54,396 nt of DNA from Leptospira sp. (GTDB lineage: Bacteria > Spirochaetota > Leptospiria > Leptospirales > Leptospiraceae). The notes below the pieces were generated by a model. The model was given only the letters and a program-made list of their open reading frames with translations. It searched no databases and had not been told where the DNA came from. Position 1 is the stretch's first letter, and the number at the start of each line of letters is the position of its first letter. A program made the translations under genes and the position numbers. The DNA lies in the NCBI GenBank assembly GCA_027531445.1, contig JAPZRK010000103.1, forward strand, positions 1 through 54,396, given 5' to 3'. Shown piece after piece: positions 16,397-24,575 of the stretch.

Positions 16397-17491
16397 TTAG
16401 TAGATACGACGTATCGCGGTGGCTATCCTTTGTACATTATCTTTTGTTAGATTTGGATAAACAGGAATACAATGTCCTCTTTGGTAGAGACGTTCTGCAT
16501 TCGGATATTCCAGCTTATTTTCTTCCAAAACAGTATGCAGTGGTTCCGGAATCGTTCGTTTTGTTCCAATATGGATCGATTTAAAATAACGTTCTACTTC
16601 TTCAAATCCTTGGTTCGAAACGACTATCGGAAATCGGTGGAAAGTGTCCTCAGTAGGATTGGAAAAATAAGTTTCCAATCTAGAATTTTGAACTGCTTGC
16701 ATGTACGCCATTGCAATCTTTTTCTGACGTTCGAGGATCACACCTAACTTTGATAATTGCTCAATGCCGAGAGCCGCTTGGTAATCAATCAGGCTATAAT
16801 CGAATTTAGGCTCTCCAAATAAACGTTTTGAGGATTTTCCAGTTTTGAGACTTCTCACAACATTTGACAGATTTGTATCATTCGATGTGATCATGGCACC
16901 ATTGCCCGTTGTGATCATATTTTCCGAATTTAATCCACAAATCGAGATAACTGATTGTCGACTGACTGGTATCAATTCAGAATTTGCACCGATTGCCTCA
17001 GAATAATCTTCGATGACAGATGTCTCACCTAATTCATATTTGTTGATTTGGATGAGTGATCCAAAAGTATGATCAAAAATGGCGACCTTTGCATTTGATT
17101 CGGATCTTTTTCGATTGAATTCGGCAATGTCTGGATGAAACGAATGTTTTCCAAGGTCTACCAAAACCGGTTTGGCTTTGATTAAGAAGATAGCATCTAA
17201 CGCGGCGATAGGAGAGTAACTTGAAAGTATGACAGAATCGCCTTCTTTTACTCCCAATCCAAGTAAACTCAAATGGTATGCCGATGTGAGCGAATTTGCA
17301 GAAATGGCATGTTTAAATTTAAAGGTATGGCAAAAAGATTTTTCAAATCTCTCTACAATTTCTCCGCTTGACAGGTGTTCGTCCACAAGGCATTCTAAAA
17401 CACCTTTTAAATCTTCTCTCGAAAGAGTAGGTTTGTGGAACTCGATTTCTTTTTGTTTTTTAATCGGTCTTTGTAATATTTCCGCGTTCAT
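16397..17491 (-). CDS. DegT/DnrJ/EryC1/StrS-family protein lacking the PLP lysine
   Basis: The 364-residue protein follows the sugar-aminotransferase fold along its length: HLSSGEIVERFEKSF near the start, SANSLTSAYHLSLLGLG, ILSSYSPIAALDAI, FDHTFGSLIQI, and VIEDYSEAIGA with the Asp (about 162) that pairs with the pyridine nitrogen of PLP. At the Schiff-base position the family has a Lys three residues before TTG. Here the segment reads GLNSENMITTGNGAM, so Asn191 replaces it. I confirmed the codon (AAT) on the reverse complement. The protein is therefore unlikely to be a normal aminotransferase. It could be a dehydratase-like PLP/PMP enzyme (as in ColD, where His replaces Lys), a non-catalytic binding subunit or a regulator. 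It is the first gene of an operon with the ATP-grasp protein and divergent from an aminotransferase gene. Confidence 0.78.
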   Translation of the reverse strand: MNAEILQRPIKKQKEIEFHKPTLSREDLKGVLECLVDEHLSSGEIVERFEKSFCHTFKFKHAISANSLTSAYHLSLLGLGVKEGDSVILSSYSPIAALDAIFLIKAKPVLVDLGKHSFHPDIAEFNRKRSESNAKVAIFDHTFGSLIQINKYELGETSVIEDYSEAIGANSELIPVSRQSVISICGLNSENMITTGNGAMITSNDTNLSNVVRSLKTGKSSKRLFGEPKFDYSLIDYQAALGIEQLSKLGVILERQKKIAMAYMQAVQNSRLETYFSNPTEDTFHRFPIVVSNQGFEEVERYFKSIHIGTKRTIPEPLHTVLEENKLEYPNAERLYQRGHCIPVYPNLTKDNVQRIATAIRRIY

Positions 17492-17507
17492 CCAACACTG
17501 TTCCTAT

Positions 17508-17573
17508 ATTATGTCTCTTTACACCGTACGAATCGAATTATGTCACTTCCTTTTTCACTTATGAGAACATAAT
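17508..17573. promoter_or_regulatory. Possible operator: three copies of an ATTATGT(T)CNC-like motif
   Basis: The 124-base gap between the divergent DegT-like and AvtA-like genes holds ATTATGTCTC at 17508-17517 and ATTATGTCAC at 17537-17546. The inverted form GAGAACATAAT (complement ATTATGTTCTC) lies at 17563-17573. The first two are 29 bases apart start to start, close to three helical turns. Such spaced copies in a shared promoter region suggest a regulator binding site, but the DNA is AT-rich and chance is not excluded. Confidence 0.3.
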
Positions 17574-17615
17574 TTTTAGAAATCAATGGATTTTCTCAAA
17601 AAATAGGTCTAGCCA

Positions 17616-18902
17616 ATGGATTCTTTCGAAATCATGACCAAAAGTATGCTGATTTCGCGAATTTCAGATAAAATCTCCCGATCAAATGGCATTTTGAGCC
17701 TAATGTCGGATTTGTCAGATGCGACAAGCATTCACAATCCTGATCTCGTCCGTCTGGGTGGAGGTAACCCTGCCCACCTTCCAGAAGCAGAAAGAATTTT
17801 TTTTGATGCAATGAATGAAATCACAAAAGATCCACTGCGTACGGCTTCCCTTTTGGGAGATTATTCTGGACCCATTGGGAATAAAGACATTCGAAGTTTG
17901 ACCGCAAGTTACCTTTCTCCACTTCTAGGCGCAAATTTGTCTGCAGAAAATGTTGCATTTTTCAATGGAAGCCAAAATGCCTTCTCTTATCTATTGAATG
18001 CCTTTTCGGGAACCATGCAGGATGGTAGTTTCAGACAAATTTGTCTTCCGATTGTTCCAGAGTACATAGGTTATGCGGACCAAACATGGGAAGAAAATGT
18101 ATTTTTGGCGAATATCCCAAAAATTGAAAGTATTTCACAAAACCGATTCCGCTATCGCATTGATAGAAAAACATGCAGTTTTACTAATGCAGGTGCCCTA
18201 CTCATTTCTAGGCCAACGAATCCGACTGGCAACGTCCTTTCAACAGATGACCTCAACTTTGTATACGAAAAGGCAAGAGAGCACGACATCCCGCTCCTTG
18301 TTGATTTGGCTTACGGCAATCCATTTCCAAATCTGATAGGAAACGCAGACCCAGTAAAATATTTACCAGGCATGATCCTTTCGCTCAGTTTTTCAAAGGT
18401 CGGATTGCCAGGAGTTCGTTTCGGGATCATTATCGCAGAACCTACAACGATCGAATTGTTATCCGCATTCGGAGCTACAGGGAATCTAAGTTCAAGCAAT
18501 TTAGGTACAGAACTTGCCCGAATTTTCTGGGAACAAAATACGCTCGTTTCCTTATCAAATAACATATTACGTCCGTATTACGAAAGCAAATGTGAAGAGG
18601 CACTTGCTATCTTGGATGAAACATTTCAACAGAAACAAATCAACTACCAAATCCATGCTCCTGATGGTGGTTTTTTCCTATGGATTTCCTTTCCTGATCT
18701 AAAAATTTCCAATCAAGAGCTTTATTTACTCTGCAAAGAAAGAAATGTGTACATAGTTTCGGGACATTATTTTTTTCCAGGGCTTTCCAGTGATTTTTCC
18801 CACAAGAGAAACTGCATACGTTTGACATATAGTCGGGACAAAAAAGAAATAGCTCGTGGGGCGGAAATCATTGCAGAAATCGTCGCCAAAACTTGTGCTT
18901 AA
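17616..18902 (+). CDS. avtA: AvtA-type valine-pyruvate aminotransferase (fold-type I PLP enzyme)
   Basis: The 428-residue protein matches the valine-pyruvate aminotransferase family rather than general aspartate aminotransferases. It has LVRLGGGNPAHLPEAE near the start, SLLGDYSGPIGNKDIR, and the family-typical IVPEYIGYADQTWEEN. It also has SRPTNPTGNVLS, LVDLAYGNPFPNL and the PLP-lysine segment LSLSFSKVGLPGVRFG (Lys about 261). It would move an amino group between alanine and 2-oxoisovalerate/valine or related pairs. Length is normal. The start is the ATG at 17616 with a weak AGG upstream. It is followed after six bases by the 769-residue gene, likely the same transcript, and is divergent from the DegT-like/ATP-grasp pair. 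Confidence 0.82.
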   Translation: MDSFEIMTKSMLISRISDKISRSNGILSLMSDLSDATSIHNPDLVRLGGGNPAHLPEAERIFFDAMNEITKDPLRTASLLGDYSGPIGNKDIRSLTASYLSPLLGANLSAENVAFFNGSQNAFSYLLNAFSGTMQDGSFRQICLPIVPEYIGYADQTWEENVFLANIPKIESISQNRFRYRIDRKTCSFTNAGALLISRPTNPTGNVLSTDDLNFVYEKAREHDIPLLVDLAYGNPFPNLIGNADPVKYLPGMILSLSFSKVGLPGVRFGIIIAEPTTIELLSAFGATGNLSSSNLGTELARIFWEQNTLVSLSNNILRPYYESKCEEALAILDETFQQKQINYQIHAPDGGFFLWISFPDLKISNQELYLLCKERNVYIVSGHYFFPGLSSDFSHKRNCIRLTYSRDKKEIARGAEIIAEIVAKTCA

Positions 18903-18908
18903 AACGAT

Positions 18909-21218
18909 ATGAATGATCTAGATCTCACTGACACGTCTGATCTTAAGGCTGAAGAAACTAAAATTACGGCCGAAGTCCTATCCACGTCTTCACAATCTTA
19001 TATCCAACTTTCTGATGCCATTGGAAGCCTTACTCCTACATCGCGATGTATCCTTGATGAGCTCAAAGATTGGCACAAACGTGTAGAAAAACATGGCAGC
19101 AAAGAAGTCCATCCTTCCTATCTCCTAACGCTCGACAAACTACCTGAAGCCCTTGGAAAATATACAAACTTGGGTGCCCAAGGGAAAACTGAAAATGCGA
19201 TCTACCACGCTCTCCGATTGATCCTTGATATCGATCACAGAGGCGCTAATCGTGTCGCTTATGTTTACCCATATCTAATCCGCAGTGGTAACAAAATCGC
19301 CAGTAAAATCGCTTTAATTGCTCCACAAAAAGATAACAAGACCGATACGATCCCCTACCGACAGGCATGTTTTCGATTCTCACAAGATTTGATCAAAATG
19401 CTCTTGGACAATCGATCAAAAAAAGGTAGAAATTGGGACGAACAGAATCCAGGCAATTTACTCCTTCAAAAAAATAAGGATGGAGAAACATGGCTCTATC
19501 CAAAATTGGGAAGCCTTGAATCGGAAGTGACATCACTTGTTAGAAAGGGATTTGGCAATGTGCCTTACATCCCAATGACTGACTTTCTCGTCGATTTTGT
19601 GAACTATGCAAAAGAACAAGGCCTCGCGATTGCGATTCTTCCTGATTATCATATCGTTTTAGATCATCTGGAGATCCATCCAGACGGGAGTTTCAAAAAA
19701 CTTCCAGAGGTCGTCAATCAGATCTTAGCACAGTTAGATGCACTTGAAACGATTGCAAAGACCCAACTGAAAGCCATCGCCGCTGAAGCGAAGTATGATG
19801 TATTCATCGATAAATTAAATCACTATTTACAAACAGAAACCTTTTCTTCCATCGATGACAAAATGAATCCCGAAGAAAGGGTCAAAAAGTTTCTCAGTCT
19901 TTTGGAAACATTTCCATTCGCCGCACAAAAAGGGAACAAAGCCAAAGAGTTACGAGAAACAATTGAATTGGGCATGAGAATACTCAAGCGCCTCTGTGAT
20001 GAAAAAGGTTCTGTTATCAACCGAAAGGATGATAACATCTACGCGTCCGTCAAAGAATCAGTCATTTCGAAGATTCCAGAATATACAAAAAACAATCATA
20101 CTCTTCTTCGAATTAATTTTGAGGATGAGGTTGCCAGTGCAGGTATTACTTCTGAGGAAAAGACGAATGAGTACATCAAACGATTAAAAGATGATGTATT
20201 TTCAGAATTTTCCTACTATGAAGAAAAATTACCAACAGGCAAATCTGTCTATTATGTAGTTGATCATGGCTACATGGCCGCCGTTTTACACAAATTAGCT
20301 TTTGAAAGCAAGGGCAATCCAGAGCTCACGAAACAATTGCAATATGCAAAAATGATCAATGCAAGGCTTTCGAACCCCAAACATCCCGAACTCAATAGCA
20401 AACTAAGGCCTGATGCCATTGCAAAAATGAATGCCGGAGTCAAGGACCTCGAACACGAAGAACTCGAAAAAGAAAAGGCCCAGGATATCAAAAGTAGATT
20501 CAATGTAGTGCCTGGTGTTATGACATTCATCGTATCTACGATGATTTTTATTACGGCCGCGTATTATCTGCGTTCTGCGGCACCTTTATTTTTCGGTGTT
20601 CCCTTTTCCATTGTTGCTGGATTTATGGCCGCACTGTTCTTTCGTGAAAAGTCCTCGGATGAAATCCGAGAAGAGATCAAAAACTCAGGTAAATTCCCAG
20701 GAATCTCAGACTGGGGAAAACCATCTGGGTCCTCCGCCCAAGGTGGAGATGAGGATGGCGCTTCGAGTCCTAAAGAAGAAAAAATTGCAAATATCTACAA
20801 AGCCGCCGACAACTTTGTGTTTCCAAAACGATTCAACAAAATCACTGACAAAGTTTTGGATCCAAAAACTCTAAAAAGCCGAATCTATGAAAATTTAGAC
20901 AATATCAAACGCAATAACCTAACTTTGGCCAAAGAAAAAAATGATGACAAAATTGCATCTACAGTCGAATACGCTGTCCTACAGTCTGTTGCCACCATAC
21001 AAGTGCCAGACGAGGTTGCGGTCAAAGATATGCCAGCGACCATCTTTATCAACAGAACAGATTTAAAAACAGCTCTTTTTAGAGGACAACTTGCTGATTT
21101 TTATCGAGAAGAAATGAACAAAAAGAAATTTGATAAAAAGCTCGTAAAGTATTACACTTATTTGATCAATACAGTCGAAATGGAATATTATAAATATCTA
21201 CCGAAAAAACGAATCTAG
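18909..21218 (+). CDS. Large hypothetical membrane-anchored protein, 769 residues
   Basis: I do not recognise a named family. The first about 535 residues are hydrophilic and mostly helical, rich in Lys, Glu, Asp and Leu. Two closely spaced hydrophobic segments follow (about residues 537-585: GVMTFIVSTMIFITAAYYL, then FFGVPFSIVAGFMAALFF) separated by a very short turn, a membrane hairpin that leaves both ends in the cytoplasm. A low-complexity Gly/Ser/Asp/Glu linker near 610-630 leads to a further soluble domain of about 140 residues. No nuclease, kinase or protease motif is evident. It starts six bases after avtA and is probably co-transcribed with it. It may be a lineage-specific scaffold or membrane-organising protein. 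Confidence 0.75.
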   Translation: MNDLDLTDTSDLKAEETKITAEVLSTSSQSYIQLSDAIGSLTPTSRCILDELKDWHKRVEKHGSKEVHPSYLLTLDKLPEALGKYTNLGAQGKTENAIYHALRLILDIDHRGANRVAYVYPYLIRSGNKIASKIALIAPQKDNKTDTIPYRQACFRFSQDLIKMLLDNRSKKGRNWDEQNPGNLLLQKNKDGETWLYPKLGSLESEVTSLVRKGFGNVPYIPMTDFLVDFVNYAKEQGLAIAILPDYHIVLDHLEIHPDGSFKKLPEVVNQILAQLDALETIAKTQLKAIAAEAKYDVFIDKLNHYLQTETFSSIDDKMNPEERVKKFLSLLETFPFAAQKGNKAKELRETIELGMRILKRLCDEKGSVINRKDDNIYASVKESVISKIPEYTKNNHTLLRINFEDEVASAGITSEEKTNEYIKRLKDDVFSEFSYYEEKLPTGKSVYYVVDHGYMAAVLHKLAFESKGNPELTKQLQYAKMINARLSNPKHPELNSKLRPDAIAKMNAGVKDLEHEELEKEKAQDIKSRFNVVPGVMTFIVSTMIFITAAYYLRSAAPLFFGVPFSIVAGFMAALFFREKSSDEIREEIKNSGKFPGISDWGKPSGSSAQGGDEDGASSPKEEKIANIYKAADNFVFPKRFNKITDKVLDPKTLKSRIYENLDNIKRNNLTLAKEKNDDKIASTVEYAVLQSVATIQVPDEVAVKDMPATIFINRTDLKTALFRGQLADFYREEMNKKKFDKKLVKYYTYLINTVEMEYYKYLPKKRI

Positions 21219-21285
21219 TGGATGATTTACTTTTTTACTCTTACTGAACAGATCTTAAAATAAGAAATATCTTTTTAAGGTAAGG

Positions 21286-21855
21286 TCAAGAAACAGTCTT
21301 GGGAAAAAACTCTTTCACGGCTACTCCTGCCGACTGAAAATCTATGTTATCCTCAAAGGCGAAAAATGTTTCACTCAGATAACGTCCCTCACTAATTTCG
21401 CTGTATTGAAATATACCTCGCCTGTTCGCATCTACGATCCAATAGAAAGGAATGTTAGCCTCTGCATAGATCTTTGCCTTTTCTTTATCTATTGACAAGC
21501 TCGACACAGCAATCGCGATGATAAGCTCTGCTGTTTGTGGATGCTGATTGATGAAATCATCTCTGTTTCCTTTTACAATAGATAGATCTGGTTCTGGCTC
21601 CGATGCATTGATCGAAAGGGGCTGTTCACTCCGAATCCAATATTTTTTTTCAAAATTTGATCGGAACTATTCTAAAATTGAATCCAGAATATAAATATGC
21701 AGTGGTGACTTTGGCATTTTTTCTATCACTATACCTTCCAGTAGTTCGACATTGCCATCCAAGATACCACTCTCACCTAATCGATGATATTCTTCGATCG
21801 TCATATGATGAATATGCTTTCGGATTTCAGAGTTTTCTAATAGTGAGGATTTCAT
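21286..21855 (-). pseudogene. Uma2-family (DUF820) restriction-endonuclease-fold protein interrupted by one stop codon
   Basis: Read from the ATG at 21855, the frame starts MKSSLLENSEIRKHIHHMT and contains YHRLGESGILDGNVELLEG, the typical Uma2 opening, then meets TAG at 21667-21669. The same frame continues without any other stop to 21286 with the rest of the family pattern: EPEPDLSIVKG (PD-type acidic motif), AELIIAIAVSS, KAKIYAEANIPFYWIVD. The combined length, about 189 codons, is the normal size of a Uma2 protein. So one nonsense change, not a frameshift, splits it. A restart at 21507 would give a 73-residue C-terminal piece. Uma2 proteins are widespread, often in many copies, with largely unknown roles. 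Confidence 0.85.
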
Positions 21856-21934
21856 TGTCTATAATCTAAGGTTTAAAAGTGCAGAGTCGACCAATTTTTT
21901 TGATGGATTGATTCGTTATTTTACAAAAAAAGTC

Positions 21935-22576
21935 TTATTCCCATTCGATAACACGAACCACATCTTTAAAGCAATCTTCACGAACAAGTGAGTCCCCTTT
22001 TAATTGTGGTAGTCCAGAATACCAAGAACCATTAGGATATTTTAAATCGATCCAGTAAGAAAAAACTGTCGCCGTACCGTTGTTATTTTTGACAGTCAGG
22101 TTTAATAATTTGATATCTGCAAGACCTGAGTCTTTATAAAAAACTTCCCCGTTGCGTGTTCGAATTCGAACGCGTTTTGGAAGAGCTTCAAAACTGATTC
22201 CCTTTTTCTCTTCCTTCTTCTGCTTTAGCTCCCAGCTATCGATTTTGATGGACTCCACTTCGTCCCATTTTAACTTTTTTTTGTATTCGATGCCGTCCTT
22301 CCAATGGGCAAAATGGAAACCATCCCCCATTCCCTCCGACTCACCTCGGACGGTCCTTCCATCGCAAAGTGTCAAGGTTTGCACTGAATTTCGCTTTTCT
22401 CGTGTTTCTCCTCTGGCATCGCGGTCTTCTTTCTTTTCTTCACCTGAAACAGATGGCAGAGTCGGTTCCTTTGGCGCCGTTGGCTCAGCATCCAAAATAA
22501 CTGGAAAAGAAAGAAACAGAAGAGTAAGAAAGACTCGAAAAAGGTTTGGGCAGATCATAAATTGACGTTTATCCAT
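21935..22576 (-). CDS. Hypothetical exported protein
   Basis: The protein has about 213 residues and an N-terminal signal-like stretch (LFRVFLTLLFLSFPVILDAEP). A charged, low-complexity linker rich in Glu, Lys and Arg follows (about residues 35-65). The C-terminal part is beta-rich, with CDGRTVRGESEGMGDG and WDEVESIKIDSWELKQKK, and two further Cys. The pattern of short strands with 'G..V.G' spacing is like small envelope-associated domains, but I assign no family. The start may be the ATG at 22576, whose codon shares two bases with the start codon of the divergent exchanger gene within CCATGG, or the ATG at 22558, which leaves the signal peptide intact. Neither has an obvious ribosome site. 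Confidence 0.68.
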   Translation of the reverse strand: MDKRQFMICPNLFRVFLTLLFLSFPVILDAEPTAPKEPTLPSVSGEEKKEDRDARGETREKRNSVQTLTLCDGRTVRGESEGMGDGFHFAHWKDGIEYKKKLKWDEVESIKIDSWELKQKKEEKKGISFEALPKRVRIRTRNGEVFYKDSGLADIKLLNLTVKNNNGTATVFSYWIDLKYPNGSWYSGLPQLKGDSLVREDCFKDVVRVIEWE

Positions 22577-23606
22577 GGATGAATTTTTACACAGTACCTT
22601 TCAAACATTTCCACTCCCACTTCTCCTGCTCGTCATTGTCGCGTCTATCCTTTGTTTAGGAAAGGCGGCAGATGTACTCGTCGAAGAAGCTGTGTCCCTT
22701 TCACTTCGTTGGGGTGTTCCCAAGATGATCATCGGAGCCACACTTGTGAGTCTAGGAACCACACTACCGGAAGTATCCGTATCCGTACTTTCTGCACTTG
22801 AAGGCAATCCTGGCATCGCACTTGGCAATGCGGTAGGTTCCATCATTTGTGATACGGGACTTATTTTGGGTATTGCCATTTTGATTTCTCCACCTAGCAT
22901 AGACAAACGTTTGGTAAACCGCCAAGGCTGGATTCAGGTGGGAGCGGGTTTTTTATTATTTTTTGCGGCTATGCCTTGGTTGGATCTGAGATCGGCACTC
23001 ACAGTGGGTGGGAAAATTACCCAAGCGACTGGCTTTTTCTTTCTCGTACTTCTTGCAGTTTATATTTATATGAGCATTCGTTGGTCTAGGAGCAAACCAG
23101 GTGAAGTCGAAGCAGGCATTGATGATACAAACGAAGTGGATCATTCAAATGTTCTTATCGTTGTTGTTAAACTTCTGATCGCAATTGCGGTGGTTATACT
23201 CTCCTCACAAGTATTAATTCCAGCAGTGGAAATCACCGCAAAAATTTTATACATTCCCGATGCGATTATTGGAGCTACACTAGTAGCATTTGGAACCTCG
23301 CTTCCAGAACTAGTCACGGCAATCCAAGCTTCCAGACGAGGGCACTCTGAACTCGCGATTGGTAATATCATCGGTGCAGATATTCTCAACGTGCTCTTTG
23401 TTTCCGGAGCGGCCGCGGCGGTCACCGCTAACGGACTCGAAGCTCCAAAAAACTTTTTTTACTTCTATTTTCCGGCGATGCTACTTGTACTTATCGTGTT
23501 TCGCGTAGGCATTCATTTCTCAAAGGATACCATCAAACGACCGATTGGTGTAATCTTATTGATTATTTATGTTTTTGCAACAATTGCAGGCTATTTTTTC
23601 AAGTAG
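22575..23606 (+). CDS. Ca2+/Na+ exchanger, CaCA family (YrbG-like)
   Basis: The 343-residue membrane protein has about ten hydrophobic segments and the two inverted alpha-repeats that define the CaCA superfamily. The first is GATLVSLGTTLPEVSVSV, followed by GNAVGSIICDTGLILG. The second is GATLVAFGTSLPELVTAI, followed by GNIIGADILNVLFVSG. The acidic Glu of each TLPE/SLPE motif and the Asn/Asp of each second motif are the ion ligands. It should exchange Ca2+ for Na+ (or H+) at the inner membrane. Length is typical of bacterial members. A strong terminator hairpin lies just downstream at 23622-23646, inside the convergent dprA gene. Confidence 0.92.
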   Translation: MDEFLHSTFQTFPLPLLLLVIVASILCLGKAADVLVEEAVSLSLRWGVPKMIIGATLVSLGTTLPEVSVSVLSALEGNPGIALGNAVGSIICDTGLILGIAILISPPSIDKRLVNRQGWIQVGAGFLLFFAAMPWLDLRSALTVGGKITQATGFFFLVLLAVYIYMSIRWSRSKPGEVEAGIDDTNEVDHSNVLIVVVKLLIAIAVVILSSQVLIPAVEITAKILYIPDAIIGATLVAFGTSLPELVTAIQASRRGHSELAIGNIIGADILNVLFVSGAAAAVTANGLEAPKNFFYFYFPAMLLVLIVFRVGIHFSKDTIKRPIGVILLIIYVFATIAGYFFK

Positions 23607-24564
23607 AAGATACCCAATATGCGCCTCGTCCAAGAGGCGTTTTTTTGCCCTCCATTCGATAGCTTCGTTCCAGATCGGCAATAACCATCCATTCATCTTG
23701 TCCTAAAACATCTTTAGTCGAACAAAAATTAGGTGTTTCAATTCGCCCTTTTCCTTGCGAAAGGCTATCAAAATCTAAAAATCCAGCACCTTCCATTAAT
23801 AAGTTTTTTCCGCCTTCATTGTCCAACTGAAGAGGGTGATCGAAGACATGGATCTCTCGATTTTGCGACAAGGCACTCATTGCCGTTGACAAAGTGCCTG
23901 ACCTTTTCCCAGATTCCATGATGTACACATCGGTTACCAAGCCAGAAATCAGTCGATTTCGTTTCGGGAATGTCCAACGTGCAGGCGTTGTTGGAAAGAT
24001 ATATTCGGATACCAAAACTGCATTAGGCGAAGACTTCACCTTTCGATACAGGTCTCGGTTACCGGGAGGGTATTCTTCCATAAGGCTAGTTCCCAAAAGA
24101 CCAACGACTCCAATACCACATTCCATAGCAGAAATAAATGCCTGCCGATCGATACCGAGTGCCATTCCAGAAACGATTGCAAGATCAGATCGACACTCAC
24201 GAAGTTTAGTAACAAGAAGTTTTGTTGCGAGAAGTGAAACTTTGGATGCTTTTCTCGTTCCCACAATTCCTACAAGTGGCTGATTCAATAGATTCAGATT
24301 ACCTAGGTATCCTAATACAAGCGGGGGATCGTAAATTTCTCTTAATAGGGGTGGATAATCTAACGAATAGATGTCGACAATATTGGGTATAAAACTTTTA
24401 TCAAAAGAAGAAAATTCTGATTCAAATTGTTTGATCTCCGCTCTATGCAGTGTTTGTCGAAGCCGAATGCTTAGCTCCAAAAGAGAGTCTACTCCTCTCC
24501 AAATCTTAGTGCGGTGGCAGAATGCGGCAAGACGTGGAAGCGAAAAAAATTCTGGAGGATACAC
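23599..24564 (-). CDS. dprA: DNA-processing protein DprA/Smf
   Basis: DprA binds incoming single-stranded DNA and loads RecA in natural transformation. The 321-residue protein has the Rossmann-like DNA-processing domain: YPPLLREIYDPPLVLGYLG, then VGIVGTRKAS, IVSGMALGIDRQA, GLLGTSLMEEYPPGNRDLY, and PKRNRLISGLVTDVYIMESG with the Lys-Arg-Asn-Arg ssDNA-binding segment. The C-terminal winged-helix/DML1-like domain found in many DprA proteins is short or absent; after about residue 270 only some 50 residues remain. The start is a GTG at 24564, 11 bases after the upstream TPR-lipoprotein gene. The last codons are encoded opposite a strong terminator of the convergent exchanger gene, and the two genes overlap by eight bases. 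Confidence 0.9.
   Translation of the reverse strand: MYPPEFFSLPRLAAFCHRTKIWRGVDSLLELSIRLRQTLHRAEIKQFESEFSSFDKSFIPNIVDIYSLDYPPLLREIYDPPLVLGYLGNLNLLNQPLVGIVGTRKASKVSLLATKLLVTKLRECRSDLAIVSGMALGIDRQAFISAMECGIGVVGLLGTSLMEEYPPGNRDLYRKVKSSPNAVLVSEYIFPTTPARWTFPKRNRLISGLVTDVYIMESGKRSGTLSTAMSALSQNREIHVFDHPLQLDNEGGKNLLMEGAGFLDFDSLSQGKGRIETPNFCSTKDVLGQDEWMVIADLERSYRMEGKKTPLGRGAYWVSST
23621..23646 (+). terminator. Rho-independent terminator of the Ca2+/Na+ exchanger, inside dprA
   Basis: CGCCTC (23622-23627), a six-base loop and GAGGCG (23634-23639) form a perfect GC-rich stem followed by seven T on the plus strand. It lies 15 bases past the exchanger stop. On the other strand the same bases encode residues near the DprA C-terminus (TPLGRGA region). 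Confidence 0.82.
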
Positions 24565-24575
24565 ACATAAAGAGG

